Below, piece by piece: positions 5,157 to 5,780 of a stretch of 5,780 nt of DNA. Made by a program: the position numbers and the translations under genes. The DNA comes from Myxococcales bacterium (GTDB lineage: Bacteria; Myxococcota; Polyangia; Fen-1088), in contig PMLH01000098.1 of the NCBI GenBank assembly GCA_003159055.1, positions 2,607 to 8,386 on the forward strand, written 5' to 3'. Under the pieces are notes generated by a model, which was not told where the DNA came from, searched no databases, and was given only the letters and a program-made list of their open reading frames with translations. How positions within the stretch are numbered: position 1 is the stretch's first letter; the number at the start of each line of letters is the position of its first letter.

Positions 5157-5726
5157 GTGGCTGGCGTGGTGATTCCACAGGCCGCCATGAGCCGGGCGGA
5201 AGTGCTGCTGAAGCGGCTTGAGGCCAACGAGCATCTCCCGATGCTGGCCCAGCTTGTCGCGGCCGGAGGCCTCAAGCTCACCATGGACTGCTTCCGCAAG
5301 CAGCAAGACCCCTACGGACGCGCGTGGAAGCCGCTGGCGCGCGAGCGCACGCGGGACAAGCGCGCGCGCCTGCGGGTCGAGCGACGCGGAGGGAAATCGC
5401 GGGGCGGTAAGATCCTAATCGACACGGCCCGCATGCGGAACAGCGCTGCAACCATTCAGCAGGGAAATGCTGGTGGGGTTGTCATCCCGACGGGGTACGC
5501 GGCGGCGCACCAGAGCGGGGCGCGCATTCGGCGTGAGCCCACCTTGCGCGAGCAGGCCACGCGGAGCATGGCGGGGAGGACTGCGCGCGTTGCGAGCACC
5601 ACGATCATCCCACAGCGGATGATGCTTCCGGCTGCGGCCATGACCGTGCCAGCTCCGTGGCGATTCATGATTCAGGCCGAGGGCGTGAGGCTGCTTCAGC
5701 GGATGAAGCGTGGGAGTGAGGCATGA
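5157..5726 (+). CDS. G: Mu G-type virion morphogenesis protein, 189 aa
   Basis: This matches the phage virion morphogenesis/tail completion family (Mu G, P2 S, PF05069-type), which acts in finishing tails or joining them to heads. Motifs in order: DPYGRAWKPL (51-60), a basic linker with TRDKRARLRVERRGGKS (65-81), the strand and helix ILIDTARMRNS (86-96), VVIPTGYAAAHQSGA (108-122) with the conserved Y-A-x-x-H-Q-x-G, and IPQRMMLP (151-158), equivalent to the usual IPARPFL. The 27-residue stretch between HQSGA and IPQR (123-149) is Arg-rich and longer than I expect. GTG 5157 is chosen because GGGGAGG (5143-5149) is 7 bases upstream; the start lies one base after the gp36 stop. The ATG at 5187 lacks such a site. 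Its TGA overlaps the next ATG (ATGA), suggesting coupled translation. Confidence 0.87.
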   Translation: MAGVVIPQAAMSRAEVLLKRLEANEHLPMLAQLVAAGGLKLTMDCFRKQQDPYGRAWKPLARERTRDKRARLRVERRGGKSRGGKILIDTARMRNSAATIQQGNAGGVVIPTGYAAAHQSGARIRREPTLREQATRSMAGRTARVASTTIIPQRMMLPAAAMTVPAPWRFMIQAEGVRLLQRMKRGSEA

Positions 5727-5780
5727 GTGACCCATCTCTGCTCGTTCCCCGCACCGAGAACGTCGCCAATGTGGGCGGGG
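5723..5780 (+). CDS. 5' end of an unidentified phage gene, cut by window edge
   Basis: ATG 5723 overlaps the TGA of the G gene (ATGA), and GGGAG (5712-5716) lies 6 bases upstream, so initiation here is well supported. The 19 visible codons read MSDPSLLVPRTENVANVGG, with no diagnostic motif. In Mu-like genomes the next gene is often a gp37-type protein or a tail sheath gene, but the visible residues are too few to decide. Coupling to G makes a structural or assembly role likely. Confidence 0.65.
   Translation, partial: MSDPSLLVPRTENVANVGG

Larger units (their letters stand above)
1..5780. mobile_element. Mu-like prophage/phage, head morphogenesis segment
   Basis: Five consecutive plus-strand genes match Mu-type head and connector families by their motifs: protease I with scaffold, a decoration-type protein, major head subunit T, gp36 (DUF1320) and virion morphogenesis G. 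Spacing is tight, with overlaps or gaps under 35 bp except one 92-bp gap. No phage end, transposase, repressor or host flank is visible, so I cannot tell an integrated prophage from a free phage, nor whether it is intact. All plus-strand frames seen here are open, which argues against decay in this segment. The module identity is well supported; the claim that the phage replicates by transposition is inferred only from the family resemblance of its head genes. Confidence 0.87.

Overview
The window is a head-gene segment of a Mu-like (transposable) prophage or phage in a high-GC bacterium, most likely a proteobacterium. The GC-rich third codon positions, frequent GTG starts and Mu-type structural genes support this, but no host gene is present, so genus and integration site cannot be given.

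Layout. Positions 1-751 are read on the minus strand. They hold a 60-aa protein with a LacI-type helix-turn-helix, a 146-aa protein I do not recognise, and possibly the first codons of a Cys-x-x-Cys protein running off the left edge. Positions 752-844 form a divergent intergenic region with a hyphenated dyad that could be an operator. From 845 to the right edge everything is on the plus strand and tightly packed: Mu I-type prohead protease fused to its scaffold (with a strong internal ribosome site for a separate scaffold product), a two-module head decoration (cement) candidate, the Mu T-type major head protein, a 92-bp gap containing a strong hairpin, a gp35-position protein with a coiled coil, a gp36-like DUF1320 protein, a Mu G-type virion morphogenesis protein, and the first 19 codons of an unidentified gene.

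How the genes work together. The scaffold and major head protein would co-assemble into a prohead. The protease would then cleave the scaffold to let the head mature, and the decoration protein would stabilise the shell. The gp35/gp36/G group belongs to the head-completion and head-tail joining part of Mu-like genomes. The minus-strand pair looks like an accessory (moron-like) insert with its own small regulator, facing away from the structural operon.

Most notable points: the internal scaffold start, the apparent fusion of two decoration modules, the exact 23-nt repeat of the ribosome-binding leader before two capsid genes, the hairpin after the major head gene, the placement of G after gp36, and the opposite-strand regulator cassette. 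I see no CRISPR array, tRNA, rRNA or insertion sequence. I do not find a convincing wholly new system here; the least explained part is the minus-strand cassette.
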